Source: Guillardia theta CCMP2712 (Eukaryota; Cryptophyceae; Pyrenomonadales; Geminigeraceae). Taken from it: 64,000 nt of DNA. The translations under genes were made by a program, and so were the position numbers. Under the pieces are notes generated by a model, which was not told where the DNA came from, did no database searches, and saw nothing but the letters and a program-made list of their open reading frames with translations. The stretch lies in NCBI RefSeq assembly GCF_000315625.1, contig NW_005434596.1, forward strand, positions 273,009 to 337,008, in the 5' to 3' direction. Position 1 is the first letter of the stretch; each line of letters starts with the position of its first letter. Positions 47,001 to 58,739 of the stretch are shown in pieces.

Positions 47001-49759
47001 TCACTGTTGCTGGCACTCTTCCGGTAGCCAGTTCGCATACTCGGCCCTCCTAACGACAAACTCTGGGAGCCCGTGACACGTCGGGTTGTGGAAGAGCAAC
47101 CCGAAGCGAACTTCTCCCTTCCCTGAATGGCGGGAGAGTGAGAGGAGAGGCGATGAGAGAAGCAGGGGGGAGAGGAGAGGAGCGGTGGGGAGAAACGGAG
47201 CAAGCACCATGGGCATAGAAGTAGTCAGTCCCATTGGCTATGGCCTGCGCTAACGGTAAGACGGAGGTGAAAAAACTGAATGAAGGGAGGCGGAATGATG
47301 ATATGAAGGGAGAGAAGCTGGGGAAGAGGGGGGGTAGGGGTCACCTGCGTTATCGCTTCCTTGTCTAGCATGTCCTGCCGGTTAAATTCCTTTGCTTGCT
47401 GTGAGATAGCGAGAAAGACGAAGGAGCACGAGCACGAGCACGAGCACAAGCACAAGCACAAGCACAAGCACGAGCAGGCAGGGAGGCACCTGATGCGCGT
47501 AGGCCCTGATCTTCTCCATGATCCTCTCAGGGTCTGCAAAGAAGGACATGTGCCACCTGCTTCGCAGTTGAGAGGAGGAGGATAGAGGAAGGGAACAGGG
47601 GGAGGGGGGAAGAAGGGAGGGAAGGCGAGGGTGACGGGAGGCAGGGAGGCAGGGAGGAGGCAGGAGCAGAGCAGTGTCACCCGGCATCGTCGAGACGGAG
47701 GAAGGAGGGGCGCGTCCTGGACATGCGGAGGGTCTGAGGAGAGTTCCTTGTGATCCAGTCGTAGGTGGAGGCCTAAGGGGAAGGTGAGAGACAAGGGAAA
47801 CGGACGGACAGCCGGCAGGGAAAAACGAGGGGAAGAGGACGAGGACGGGGACAAGGAAAGGGGGGGGACGGGGAAAGTTAAGGGGAGGAGGAGGAGCACC
47901 TGTGGATGGAACCACATGGCCTCAAACTGCCAAGTGAACTTGAAGTTGTAGAATCTCGTGAAAAAATGAATCTGCGGCAGAATGAGTCACCAAGAGAAGC
48001 AAACGTCCTCTTGTGCCGTCGCCATTCCCATCCCCCTTCCCATTCTCCTCCTTTCTTCTCCTCTTTTTCCCTTTCTTCTCCTCTCTTCTCCTCTTTTTCC
48101 CTCTCTTGTCCTCTCTTGTCCTCTCTCCTCCTCTCTGCTCCTCTCCCCTCTCCTCTCCCCTCTCCCCTCCCCTCTCCCCTCTCTCTCCTCTCCTCTCTCC
48201 TCTCTCCTCTCTCCTCCTCTTCAGCGCCTCACCGGCCCACTCTGGTCCCATCCCTCACACTCTTTGAGGATACGGATCTGCGATCACTGCCTCACTCGTC
48301 GGATAGTGCAAGAGGATGCGATCACAGCGTGCGGCGTGGGGATTTCATCAACGTCACTGACGATGACGAGGTCTTGTGGAGATGCTGATGCTGAGGAGAA
48401 CCGAAAGAAGGAATATCAACCAGGACGCAGCACATTCCAATGGACAAGGAGGAGGGGAATCGGGAGGAGAGGGGGAAGGGAGGAGGAGGAAGAGGAGGAA
48501 GAGGGGGAGTAAGGAGCAGCAGATGGGAAGAGGAAGCGGGGGAGATATGACAGGTCGAAGTAGAATAGAGAGAATGAAGATTAGACACAATCAACTTTGT
48601 GATCGTGAGATCATCGGAGTATCGAACAAGAACAATCTTACACCATGACATGTATACATAGTGGAGCATTCAACACGTGTCAGGTGCTCCTGTTCTCACC
48701 GAGCCCTCTTGTGATCGCGTTCCTTTGAAAATGCTCCAACAACCACGAATCTTCACTATCTGGCAGGTCATTAACTACAACCTGACATAGAAAGCCACAA
48801 CGTCAATGGTGCAGAAAACTGTTTGACACAAAAATCACATGGACTATCTGGGAAGAAAACTCATCGAAGATGTGTTTCTGTTCGTCAAAGAACAATCTCT
48901 TTGGCCTATTCTTGACATCTTCAGCGTGTCTTGATCATTGGAAGCGCAATCTTCACTTGTTCGAGTGAGTTCGTGTCGCTTCGACCAGAACAAACTTGTG
49001 CACAACGTCTCGCAGCGTATTGAGCCGAACCTACAGAAGGGGTGATCCCGAAAAACATCTCCTCCCTCCTCCCCCTCCCTCCTCCCTCCTCCCTCCTCCC
49101 TCCAGACTCCTCTCCATCTCATCCCTCCTCCTTATTCTCTCCTCCGTCCTCCCTCCGTTCTATCGCTTCCCTCCTCCGTCCTCCCCTTCCCTCCTACCAC
49201 CTTGAGAATCTCGACCTCATTGAAGAACGTGAACGCCTGTACAAGTCATTCTCACCGTCAGCACGAAAAACCCGTTCATTGCCTCCTCTCACATCCCACA
49301 CTCGGACCGCAGCATCCCGCTCTTCCAGCCCCAGCACCTGTCAAGCGGATCGGGACGATGGTGATTCACAGGAGCGCAAAATCCTCCACCTTACACGTGT
49401 CGTCCTCCGCCACCTGCATGCCAGTCAGTGCGGGAGGAGAGAAGTGCAGCCTCTGCGCTCACATGGTGCATTGGAAACCTTCCGTTCCAGTCAGAAGACT
49501 GTATCTCCTCTTCCGTCCCTTCCGTCAACAGCACCTGACTCCATCCTTACTGGCAGACTCCCTCCCTTTTGAGAGACCTCACCGTGTGACTGTCAAGGAG
49601 AACATCGACCCCGTAGAAGATGGGGGAGCTGCACTGCTGCCCCTGCGCTGCTGTCTTGCAGGCCTCTTCTGAGACGCCTCCTCCCACCAGGAGCAGGAGG
49701 AGAAAGAGAGGGAGGATACTCGGCGCTGACCATCGGCCAGTCATACCGCTCGCCATCAT
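47001..49759 (-). CDS. GT17-family (MGAT3-like) N-acetylglucosaminyltransferase
   Basis: The start region gives a signal peptide/anchor (PSILPLFLLLLLVGGGVSEE; Met 49759, with Met 49744 possible). Catalytic-domain exons in order: AFTFFNEVEILK (about 49215), LNTLRDVVHKFVLVEATRTH (about 48970-49030), NRPKRLFFDEQKHIFDEF (about 48860-48920), DLVIVSDVDEIPTPHAV (about 48320-48370), FYNFKFTWQFEAMWFHP (about 47900-47960), WITRNSPQTLR (about 47740), RSRWHMSFFADPERIMEKIR (about 47500-47560), EFNRQDMLDKEAITQ and AIANGTDYFYAHG (about 47220-47390), then a C-terminal exon ending ANWLPEECQQQ at TGA 47001-47003. D-V-D-E-I-P is the family's metal/sugar-nucleotide motif. Known role of MGAT3: adding bisecting GlcNAc to N-glycans in the Golgi. 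The acceptor here is not predictable. Introns hold GCACAA hexamers (47420-47475) and TCTCC runs. Confidence 0.8.
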
Positions 49760-50059
49760 CTCATGACAGTGACTCTAAGTACAAGGGCAGGAAGATTGCT
49801 CTAACTCAACTTAGATAGCAGCCTATCAGGCATGTATCCTGTGTATGTTCATTTCAATGTAAGGAAAGAAAACACACAAACAAGTGAAATGTGGAACGGT
49901 TGAGAAACGAGTAGACGATCACAGATATCAACAAGTTGTTGAGTGTTTGATACATGTTGTGAACATACTGATGTTTACCTCTCCTTGACGTGTCACAAAC
50001 ACGTTCCAATGCTTCATTGTTGTTCAATCCGCCATTTTTCCGTCTTGAAGAAACTGCTA

Positions 50060-50910
50060 GTACTAGCTAGGCCGGGAGCTGCCGTGACCCCGGGCCTCCG
50101 TCCCGGAGTCGGCGCCGGGGCGGCCGGGGCAGCCTGCCGGGCCGGCGGGCCCTGATGATGCCAGTGGGAGGCTCACTGCCTTTTCTCGAAGTTCTCCGAC
50201 GGCCGTCACTTGAACCTGTGCGACCGTGTCAGGGGCAAGCCTCACCGTACAGTCTATCTCTCATGTGCTCCTCAATCATCGAGTATGGTTTTGTGTGCAT
50301 TAAAAGGCTCGGTCTTGAGCAAAAACTGTCTCGTTACAACTCAGAAGGTTGGTATGACTCAGACGGTGTCGGCAGTGCGTGACTCGCCTTCAGACTGAGA
50401 AGTTCGTCACAGCGGCTCAGGCCTGAGTCTCATTAGCCGGGCCCTTCGGCGGCCACAGCGGCTCGGACCGGCGTCGCTGGCCGGGCATCATGGCACAGTT
50501 GCCGGGCGCGGGGCCATTAGGGGTTAGGGGTTAGGGGTTAGGGTTTAGGGTCCGGGAGTTGCCACCGCAGGTCTCCGTGGCAGTCTTTTTTCAGGCTTCT
50601 CGCCGTGTGGCGCCGTTGCGACAGTGTCAGGGTGTCAAGCCTTCTCGACTCTCCGGGGCCGCGGCTCCCCGAGCCTGATTCAACTGATCAGTTTTGAACT
50701 TAACTTGAGTGCGACTTTGCCGGAGGCTGAGTAACCGTGAGACCGGGCCTGTGTGCCAGTCACTCCGACCCGGCCGCCCATGACGTCCGACGGTGCCAGA
50801 CAGTGGGCCCGGTGGCCGGCCGGGCCGGCCGGCGGGGGCCCCGGGCCCGAGGGTCACGTTGGGAGGGGAGCGGTCGTGTCTTTGGCCCGCTCCCGTCACG
50901 TCGCAAAAGG
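50060..50910. repeat. GC-rich repeat island (copy 2) with telomere-like core
   Basis: GC-rich blocks (50070-50155, 50400-50520, 50560-50900) with many gccgggc/ccggcc strings surround telomere-like repeats at 50517-50550. AT-rich DNA (49760-50050) lies to the left. No coding frame is convincing. Similar islands lie at 1865-2330 and 58740-58880. Confidence 0.55.
50517..50550 (+). repeat. Interstitial telomere-like repeats
   Basis: Three TTAGGGG units followed by TTAGGG and TTTAGGG in tandem, inside a GC-rich island. Confidence 0.85.
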
Positions 50911-51059
50911 GTCCTGTCACGCTGCAGTTAAACCCCAGTGACTCCTTTGACCACATCTTTACTACGGTCAAAAAGGTCACGTGGGGTGACACACTACGGT
51001 GGGCTATCTCACGTGATGGAGAATTTTGATCACGTGATGATCACGTGTTCCTCGACCTG

Positions 51060-51200
51060 CCCTCTTGGATTTCAGGTTGCACAACCTTATTACCCTACCC
51101 ACCTTTGAACTGTACCCTACCCCTATATAAACCATGGAATATCCGTGCAGTGTACGGGTACAAAAGGGGGTTAAATAAAAAGTGTGTGGTAGGGTACTCA
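51060..51200. repeat. TACCCC-type element (copy 5)
   Basis: Contains attaccctaccc, gtaccctacccctat and, further on, gtacgggtac and ggtagggtac, the C-rich strings seen in the other copies. It directly precedes the fibronectin-III gene. Confidence 0.4.
51124..51130 (+). promoter_or_regulatory. Candidate TATA box
   Basis: TATATAA about 138 bp upstream of the fibronectin-III start codon, on the sense strand. The promoter role is inferred only from position and consensus. Confidence 0.3.
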
Positions 51201-51267
51201 ATTCTGTTCCCTGCCACTGTTCCTCCTCAGATAGCAGCGGAAAAGAGGCAAAAAATCGCGATCGCGA

Positions 51268-52959
51268 ATGCTGGCGCTAGGGACATCGGAGGCAAGTCAT
51301 CTGAAAGCAGAGCAGCTGCCCTTCCAGAATTCCCAGCGGAACAAGTTCCTGCTGTACACAATCGATCGCATCATGAAGCGAAACTCGAGCGGAGACGTGC
51401 GAGGGTTCAAGCGCAGGAAGCTTGCACATCGCAAGGTATCTGGTCTTGAGATCTTCCCTGATGTGAGATGTATCTTGCCTGCTGTTCCCGTGCAGCCAAA
51501 GTGTATAAAACGATCTCATGACGCACTCCTAATCGCCTGGAGAGGGTCACAGAAACATGTTCCAGGCACATGCTACCACATTGAAGTAAGGAGACATTTA
51601 GAAAGCACATGGCGAACAGCATCTGAGGCATACCCCGGGGAAAGAATCTGGATCTCTCACTTGCAGTCACATACGGTCTATCTGGTCAGGATACGGGCAA
51701 GATGCGGGCCGCACTACAGCAAGTGGAGTGATGAAGCAATGTTCGAAACACTCGCGCAGAATCATCTTCGAAGCATCGAGAACGTTGATGTGCACGCGAC
51801 AAACAACTCGGTCAGTCTCTTCTGGAAGAATGAATGCAGAAGCATCACGAGCTATGATGTTCATGAGCTCAGACATGGAGCATGGACGACCGTGCTAGAC
51901 GCTCAAGAACAATTCAAGATGCAAGCCGAGTTCCAGCGACGAGCACCAGGCGCTGTGGAGGAGGCGGTATGGTTTGTAAGAAGGAATCTGCTGCCGGGGA
52001 GAGAGTACGCATTTCGGATTATAGCAAAGGAGAAAGAGAATCATTACAGCAGCAAACCCATACACGTCAAGACGGAATCACCAGTGTTGAGCCCTCCCGG
52101 CCCCTGTGACAAGGAGCAGCATCCTACGTGCTCATGCGACAAGTTCTCACAGACCGATGCAGACTGTCATTGCAGTTCTACTGCCTCACCTTGTACGGAC
52201 GTGAACTTCGAGATTCCAACTGTTTCACCCTGTTCACATGTCTCTGCCCCCATGGTAAGTTCCTTGGTGGAATCGTCGATCCCAGTCGGAACATCTGACG
52301 TATTTTTAGATGCCGTTGGCTCTTAACTGCTCAGAAGCGTCACCAGACAGCATCACCATCGAGTGGGATGGCCTCATGTGCCCTGCTACGACCGAGTACG
52401 TCGTACAGACCATGCAGCTCGGAAACTTCTGTCTCCATCCGAGTTGGGGTGAACATCGCAGTCAATCATCAACTTTGACGCTTGAAAGCCTTCGATCATC
52501 CACATTCTACCTTGTTAGAGTCGCTCCAGTCTGTGTGATATGCAACAACTTCATCAGTGAGGTATCATCTGAGCCTGTTGCGCTGCCGGCACTGACGCAC
52601 AAGTTTGAACGACAGTGGAGCAAAGTTCTTGTTCTCCCCACGAAGCCGATGGATAATGCGAGAGTGGAGCTGCAAGGAAAACTTCAAAGAATCCTTGACT
52701 GCAAGAGAACATCCCAGATGATCATCAGCCGGCTGATGAAGAGCCACCTGACCTTAGACGAGGTGAAGAAGATGCCAAGGCGTGTCTTGGAACAACACTT
52801 GAGGGAGCTTCAGGTACGAAGTCGATGTTGAGATTGCCTCTGCCATGCACCACCATACTTGTAAACCCTGGTCTGAAGGCGCTACAGGTCAAAGAGGGGG
52901 GGATTTTCGCTGTAACGTATGCCCTACACGGGAAGACGCTTCCATGTCTCACAAACTGA
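51268..52959 (+). CDS. Fibronectin type III repeat protein
   Basis: Exon 1 (51268-52254) and exon 2 (from 52310) join in phase 0 over a 55-nt intron (ATG|GTAAGT ... TTTTAG). Exon 2 probably ends at CAG|GTACGA near 52814 and joins a last exon (ALQVKEGGIFAV to TGA 52957-52959). Three Fn3-like units are visible: residues about 75-155 (ALLIAWRGSQ, then YLVRIRARCGPHYSKWSD), about 165-270 (SVSLFWKN, then YAFRIIAKEKENHYSSKP) and 330-420 (SITIEWDG, then YLVRVAPVC). The first and third have the Trp and Tyr-x-V-R-V core of the fold. A Cys/Ser/Thr-rich linker lies at about 275-325. The start has no obvious signal peptide, so an intracellular location is more likely. Function unknown. Confidence 0.7.
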
Positions 52960-53264
52960 AACCCGACAGTTACAAGTCATCTGAACCGTGTGTTCATAAG
53001 TGCCGGTGTAATGAATAAAAGAACATGATAGACACGTACGTAACCCTCTCGGAGCGGACACTCCTTCTCTTCTGTCTCTCAACTCGAAGTCGCATCGTCA
53101 TGGACCCCAAGGAATGTGAATGAAGCGTGTTTGTGTTCCCCGATGTGCTCAGAATGGAAGGTTCTTGCCGGTCTTGATTGCCCATTGCAGCCACCCTAGT
53201 AATGGCGCGATCAGTAGCATCCTGGTAACACCCGTTAGCATCAGAGGACGAGAAGGAGTGACTG

Positions 53265-53765
53265 TTACAGCAGGAAGACGTTGATGTTCTCATCCTGTTG
53301 CAAAGGTTTCGGTTTGTTGAACGATTCTTCGATGCTCTTGAAGTTGATTTCAGCATCTTCGCTCGTGCTCTTTCCTTTGAGCTGCTCTTCTGTGATCACA
53401 TACCCTCCTTTTTGGTCAAGGAAGTCCAGGATATCTTCAAAAAATCTGCCAATCGATCGCCCCCTTGCCAGCAAGAAGAAGACAGCAGTCAGTCCAGGCA
53501 CAAAGAACCACGGGAAGTCAAGCGCCAGGTCGACCAGTGAAGCCCCTCCTCCTTCCTCCGACAACATTGAGAGCGAACAGCTTGCTCTCGTGGGACGGGT
53601 TGCAGAGGTCGATCCGGCAGGACTCGTAGTAAGCGGATGGGGACGAAGCTGCTGCTGAGGGGAGGAGACGATCATGGAGGTGTGAGTACGCAGGAGGAGA
53701 GTGGGGGGAGCAAATGCCATGCCTGCCAGCCCCGGCCCTGCATACCTTCGGGGGCTGCTGAGCAT
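53265..53765 (-). CDS. Small single-pass membrane protein, possibly organelle-targeted, 166 aa
   Basis: One uninterrupted frame. The N-terminal 70 residues are Ser/Thr/Pro/Arg-rich and nearly acid-free (MLSSPRRYAGPGLAGMAFAP onward), like a transit or bipartite presequence. One hydrophobic helix follows at about residues 87-105 (PWFFVPGLTAVFFLLARG), then a soluble tail with acidic and Lys residues (FFEDILDFLDQKGGYVITEE) ending at 53265. The family was not recognised; plastid or mitochondrial membrane is an inference. It is divergent from the next gene with 209 bp between start codons. Confidence 0.6.
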   Translation of the reverse strand: MLSSPRRYAGPGLAGMAFAPPTLLLRTHTSMIVSSPQQQLRPHPLTTSPAGSTSATRPTRASCSLSMLSEEGGGASLVDLALDFPWFFVPGLTAVFFLLARGRSIGRFFEDILDFLDQKGGYVITEEQLKGKSTSEDAEINFKSIEESFNKPKPLQQDENINVFLL

Positions 53766-53974
53766 CGGGGGACTTATTACATATTTTATAAGGAAAATAC
53801 CATTTTAGACAGTTAGAAAAGACACTAAATATAGTACTCAATGCTTGAGTCAATAAATATTGTTCGTATGAAAGTAAAACTTGATTTTTATTTTGTGGTA
53901 CTGGAACTCACCAAGGAAGGGTGGTTGAGCAAAACTAAAACTCCGAGCTATACAAAAACCAGCGACTCTTCGCA
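53766..53974. promoter_or_regulatory. Compact AT-rich bidirectional promoter region
   Basis: 209 bp between two outward-facing start codons, markedly AT-rich (atattttataag, tatacaaaaa). A shared promoter is inferred from layout and composition. Confidence 0.45.
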
Positions 53975-56839
53975 ATGGCGCCGCTCGGTGGAGCGGTAGG
54001 GAGGAGGATGGCGGTGCTGGCGGGAACATCCAGCGTCCTCCTCCTATGCCTCCTCGTCTACACATCTTCCCCATCCTCTTCCCCCTCCTCCTCCTTGCTT
54101 CAAGGAAGCCTCCCCGGCTCAAGTGGATGGCTGCAGAGCCAGTGGGCGAACGGAGGTTGGCAAAGATGGCAGCACCCGGAAGATGCGGAAGGAGCTGGGA
54201 GAATGATCTACCAGCGAGCGATGGGCAATCTTGATTCTCCATCGCAGCAGCCTTTCATCAAGAACTTCTCTCCAGAGGACCATGTCAAGGTGAAAGCGAA
54301 CCAATGGCTCATCCGACCTGGTGACAGGGAGGCTTTTGCAAAGGAGGCGAAGGAGGTGCTGGGGGTCTACGATCCAGATGTCAAAGGAAAGATCATCTCC
54401 TGGGATGACTTGTCGAGGTTTCCATCCGCTCCTGGGTACATGCCGGAGAGTGCCGAGGGGCGAGAGAGGATCCAAGAGTTCCAGGCCGATCCCAAGGTGG
54501 CGGAGGAACTCGAGCGGTACAAGAACATGTTTGGGGAGGAGGCATCGCGAGCTCGGCAGTTGCCGGCCCCGGTCGATCAGACGGGAGGATACTCTCCTGC
54601 TGTTGACAAGATCATCCACGATTACTTCGAGCGAATGAGGAAGCAGCGAGAGGTGAAGAGAGGAGCCGAGGCCGTGGAGGACGGGATCGGCGAGGTAGAT
54701 GCCCTGAGTGGTGGTCTTGAGGATGCAACTGATCCAGAGATCTTGCAGGACGGTGAGCCGTACATCAAGATCAAGTTCAACAGGAAGATCAGAGACCTTC
54801 CCGCTGCTGAGACGCAATCTTCCGACGACGCTGAACCCTCCAACGACGACACTGCTGTGGACTCTTTCTCAGAGGCAGAAGACACGAGGGAAGCTCGGAT
54901 CGAGAGAGTTGCACGAGAGGAGGAGAGAATGAAGGAGGCAAGGGCAGCTGAAAGGCGCCGGAGAGAGGTTCACGAGGCTTGTCACGTTTGCCGTTGATTT
55001 AACTCCTTGCGGCAGAGTCAAGAGATCATTCAAGGCGCCATCGCCCCTATCCAGGACGAGATGCAGGAAGTGAAGCGGATGATGGAGGAACAGCAGAAGA
55101 ACATCGACAACCTCTCCAAGGTGAGAAACATCGACGGCTCAACAATGTGAGTTGACAATTCTTCTTCTTCCTCCCAGGACGTCCATGAACGCAGCGATGA
55201 AGCTCCTCGAGTGGACCCTTCCAGCTCCAGCAGCATGATCATGTCCAACACCGGGATCTCCTTCTCCATCCCTGGAAAGATCAAGATGGATCGCCTTGAG
55301 CTGCCAGGAGGGCGATATGACTTCGCCATCGGCGGACCCGCAGTGAGCAAGTCAGCCGAGGAAGAGGACAAGGCACCCGTGGTGTCGTCGAACCCTGTTC
55401 CTGATAGTGATGAGAGGGCTCAAGTGAAGCAGGATGACGCTGGCGTGTTGAACTCCAGAGAAGATCTCGATGCTGGCATCGACCAGGATGCTGTCAGGAA
55501 CGCTGCAAGGGACCTTGCGAACAGCCGGATCCAGAGTTTCGACAAATCGAAGCAGGAGGCAACCGAAGACGATGTCTTGGACACGGTGAGCATGATGGAC
55601 AACGCCATCGACAGGGAAGCTGTAAAGGCTGCGGCGGACGAGCTCCGAGATCAAGTTATTCAGGATCATCAACCCACTGCCAAGGCGGAGGACGATGTCC
55701 TAGACTCTACGACAGGCATGGACAATGGAGTAGACGTGAAGGCTGTGCGGAAAGCGGCTGAACAGCTGCAGTCCAGGAAGATCGGCATGACCAGCAACAG
55801 CGACGACGACGTGCTGGACTCGATGAGTATGATGGACAACGCGATCGACCGTAAGGCCGTTCAGAACGCGGCGAAGGCTCTGCAGGATCGTGTGATCAGC
55901 TCTGCCTCCCCTCCAGCTGACGATGTTCTGGACTCCGTCACGGGTATGGACAACGGGGTGGACGGAAAGGCTGTCCGGCAAGCGGCAGATGAGCTGCAGG
56001 CAAGGCTGGCAGGAGGGAAGGTGGTCCAGGCCAAGACAGCTGGTTCAACGAGGAAGGACGCGAAGCTCAAGGGCAAGGGAGCAAGGACGCAGATGCTGAG
56101 CGAGGAGATGCTGCTTCCCATCAACATGAGAGGAGGATACGCCGGGAAATACCTGGACCCTGTGGGAGGAACGGCTCACAGGAAGGAGCTGAGGACTCGT
56201 GCTAGCCTCGAGGAGACTGAGGCCGACAGGAACCACACGGAGCATCTGAACGGTCTCATGGACCAGCAGGAGGAGCAGCCTGCCCACGAGTACCAGCCTT
56301 CCGTAGTTGGGGGCCTTGGAGGTGCAGGGAGCACGCAGGAGGCGTGGTACGCCTCTTGGTGGAAAAACCCCAACTCCGAGGACCTGGTCAACAGCGTCGA
56401 CGAGGACCTTGGGCTGACTGAAGACCAGGGGAAGCAGAAGCTGGTGGAGAACGGGCTGAACGTGGATGGATGGGAGCCTGGCAGGTCGCAGGAGCAGGTG
56501 AGAGAGGACGAGCTGCATCACCATGAAGTACCAGCCGGGTTTTGGTCAGCCGACATGCAGGAGAATCAGGACTACGACGAGGACAACGAGGACGACAAGC
56601 AGGCAGGGGAGGGAGAGGAGGAGGGAGTTGGCGAAGGACATCAGGGAGCGGAGCATGCGGAGGGAGAGGAGTCGCAAGATGAGGAGCAGCAGGAGGAGAA
56701 AGAGGAAGAACCTCTCTGGAAAGACCCGATGCCCAAGAGTGTCCTCTGTCAGGGAAGGAATGCAACTTGGTGCCAAGAATCCGAAGCTGGAGGGCAAGGT
56801 GGGGAAGAGCAGGGGCAGGAACAAGAGCAGGGGCAATAG
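53975..56839 (+). CDS. Signal-anchored acidic protein with a novel 38-41-residue repeat, 919 aa
   Basis: Exons 53975-54967, 55016-55120 and 55178-56839 join in phase 0 with introns of 48 and 57 nt. The N-terminus has a signal peptide or anchor (MAVLAGTSSVLLLCLLVYTS). A helical region with EERMKEARAAERRRRE and QDEMQEVKRMMEEQQ follows (coiled coil). From about 55430 to 56020 there are five related units; the consensus is DDVLDS-x-x-x-MDN-x-x-D-x-x-AV-x-x-AA-x-x-L-x-x-R. Clear copies start at 55568, 55691, 55805 and 55919, and a degenerate one near 55433. MMDNAID and GMDNGVD versions alternate. The C-terminus is very acidic (Glu/Asp/Gln runs). No family was recognised; a secretory-pathway or surface role is inferred from the N-terminus. 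Confidence 0.8.
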
Positions 56840-57401
56840 ATGGATGAATCTGTATACAAAACTCGAAAACTATCATTTGAAACTTGTCTGCACTCCATTT
56901 CAGATCATAAGGTCTGCGCGCATTTTCCTCTCCTATTTCTATGCCCAATCTCCTCCTCCTCCCACCCAAATTATCCCTCAATTCAACTTTCCTCCCCTGC
57001 CTCTTTCCCTGTTTGCTCTCTTCACTATCCAGTCGCCTTCAACTCCGTCAGTAGATTTCGTCGCCTGCGCTCATGCTCTATCGAGCGACAGGTTCATGAA
57101 TTTCCTCTTTGAGAAGCAGACCCAAAACTTGTTCGGCCTTCCTCCATGAGCAAAGACAACCTGCAAGCTCACCGCCTCAGCTTCGTCCTCCTTCCACTTC
57201 CTCCTCCTCACTGTGTGCCTCCTCCCCAAACATCCTCCTCTCCTCCTCCCCGCATCCCCCCCTCCCTCTTCCTTTACCCCACCCGCCGTTTCCTCATCCT
57301 TCTCCCATCCTTCTCCCGACTTTGTTCCTCCTCACCTCTGTCAGTCTCTTCCCTGTCTCCTCCCTGCACCCTCGTCAGCCTTGACATGTGCAAGTCGCCC
57401 A
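56840..57401. other. Convergent spacer, TCC-rich
   Basis: Between the 3' ends of the repeat protein and ARPC3. Pyrimidine tracts at 57185-57370; no gene recognised. Confidence 0.45.
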
Positions 57402-58600
57402 TCAGGACCTGAGCTGCTTGAAGTACGCCTTGAACATCTCCGCCTCATCGTTGGTGTTTGCCTGTATCAGAGTCACACACGCGCTGCGCTCCTCTCATCC
57501 CCTTCCTTGGTGAAGAATCCGTTGAAAGGAAACCCGCTCTGTCCGGGAAGAGGGAAGCTCTCCCATGCGTATGCCTTCGGCACCCGTCAGTCTCTCTTGG
57601 TGCATCAGGGATCAATGCTGTCTGCACGAGAGGAGAGGAAGAAGAAAGGTGATCAAGACTGCAGATGGAGGTTGTAGAGAGGGACTTGATGGAGCAGTGG
57701 GAAGAGAGGGATGAAGAGAAGGGGGGGGAGAGGAGGAGCTGATCAAGAACCTGCAAGACTTTCTCCGCGTCCTTCTGAGATTCGCATCTCTCGATCCTTG
57801 CGAGGCAGGAAGATATGTACCTGCGAAAGCTGCTTCAGCCTCTCCTCCTCCTCCTCCTCCTCCTCCTCTGCATCATCATCTGTAGCAGACTCCTTTCCTC
57901 CTGGCAACTCCTCTCCGCCCTCCGAACAACCACCAACACGTCCATCCCCTCCTCCTCAGCTCACAAGGTGAGGTAGACCAGGATACGATCCGCTCCACCC
58001 TGCCATCACATTCAGTTGCTGGAAGCCATGGAGCCTCTTCGCAACCTGAATCTCATAGTTGCGAAAGAAGACGTTTGCCCGGTAATATGTGATGGCCTCG
58101 TCTACTATGTCCATCGCATCTTCGGTCAAGTCCATTACCTTACGATACTTCTGTCAGCACAAGTTCGAGCATCAGGCTGATCTTACGATCGTCTTGTTCA
58201 CGGGGCCCTTGCAAGTTGTTCGGAAGGGCAGCAAACTTGCTCCTGGTGAAAATGACCATCAAAGATGTCTTGTTTTGACTCGCTGAGAGACTGAATATAT
58301 ACACGGGGGGAGAGAGGGGGGGGAGAGGGGGGAGGGAGGGAGGGAGGGAGGGAGGGAGAGAGGGAGGGAGGGAGAGAGGGAGAGAGACAGAGACAGAGAC
58401 AGAGTGAGATGGAGAGACAGAGGTAGAAAGAAAGGAAAAGGGAATAGAGTTTATAGAGGTGTGAAAGTGGTGGGAGGAGAGGGGAGTAGGAAGAGGAAAG
58501 GGAGGGAGAGTGGTGTATTCACCGCAAGAGCTTCCGACTTTCACATCATTGTAAGCAGAATGTTTTGCCTGAGCAAGAAGCATCAACGAGTCTTGCATGC
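57402..58600 (-). CDS. ARPC3: ARPC3, Arp2/3 complex subunit 3 (p21)
   Basis: Known role: structural subunit of the Arp2/3 complex that nucleates branched actin. Exons right to left: KHSAYNDVKVGSSCG (about 58510-58560), ASLLPFRTTCKGPVNKTI (about 58185-58245) joined to VMDLTEDAMDIVDEAITYYR and ANVFFRNYEIQ (about 58040-58140), GADRILVYLTL (about 57965-58000), LARIERCESQKDAEKVLQ (about 57750-57810), and AYAWESFPLPGQSGFPFNGF to NDEAEMFKAYFKQLRS, ending at 57402-57404. The DIVDEA-x-x-Y-x-ANVFF-x-NYEI block and F-P-L-P-G-x-x-G-F-P are family hallmarks. The initiator Met exon is not identified; 58600 is approximate. A GGGA array fills the first visible intron. Confidence 0.85.
58299..58400. repeat. 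(GGGA)n array in an ARPC3 intron
   Basis: GGGAGGGA and GGGAGAGA units, then CAGAGA repeats, between the first two recognised ARPC3 exons. On the sense strand this is a long pyrimidine tract. Confidence 0.75.
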
Positions 58601-58739
58601 GTTTCCAACCCTTCAAGTCTCCTCCCTCACTTCCATCTTTCCCCTCCTCTTCTTTCTCCCTCTCCTCCCATGATCCCTCGCTATCACCATGGCTGATGTG
58701 TCGGCAGCCGTTATCGTGAATAACGGATATAACGTCAAG

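Noticed and set aside
50063-50992. Gly/Arg/Pro-rich frames in the GC-rich island
   Set aside because: No motif, and the region carries non-coding telomere-like repeats.
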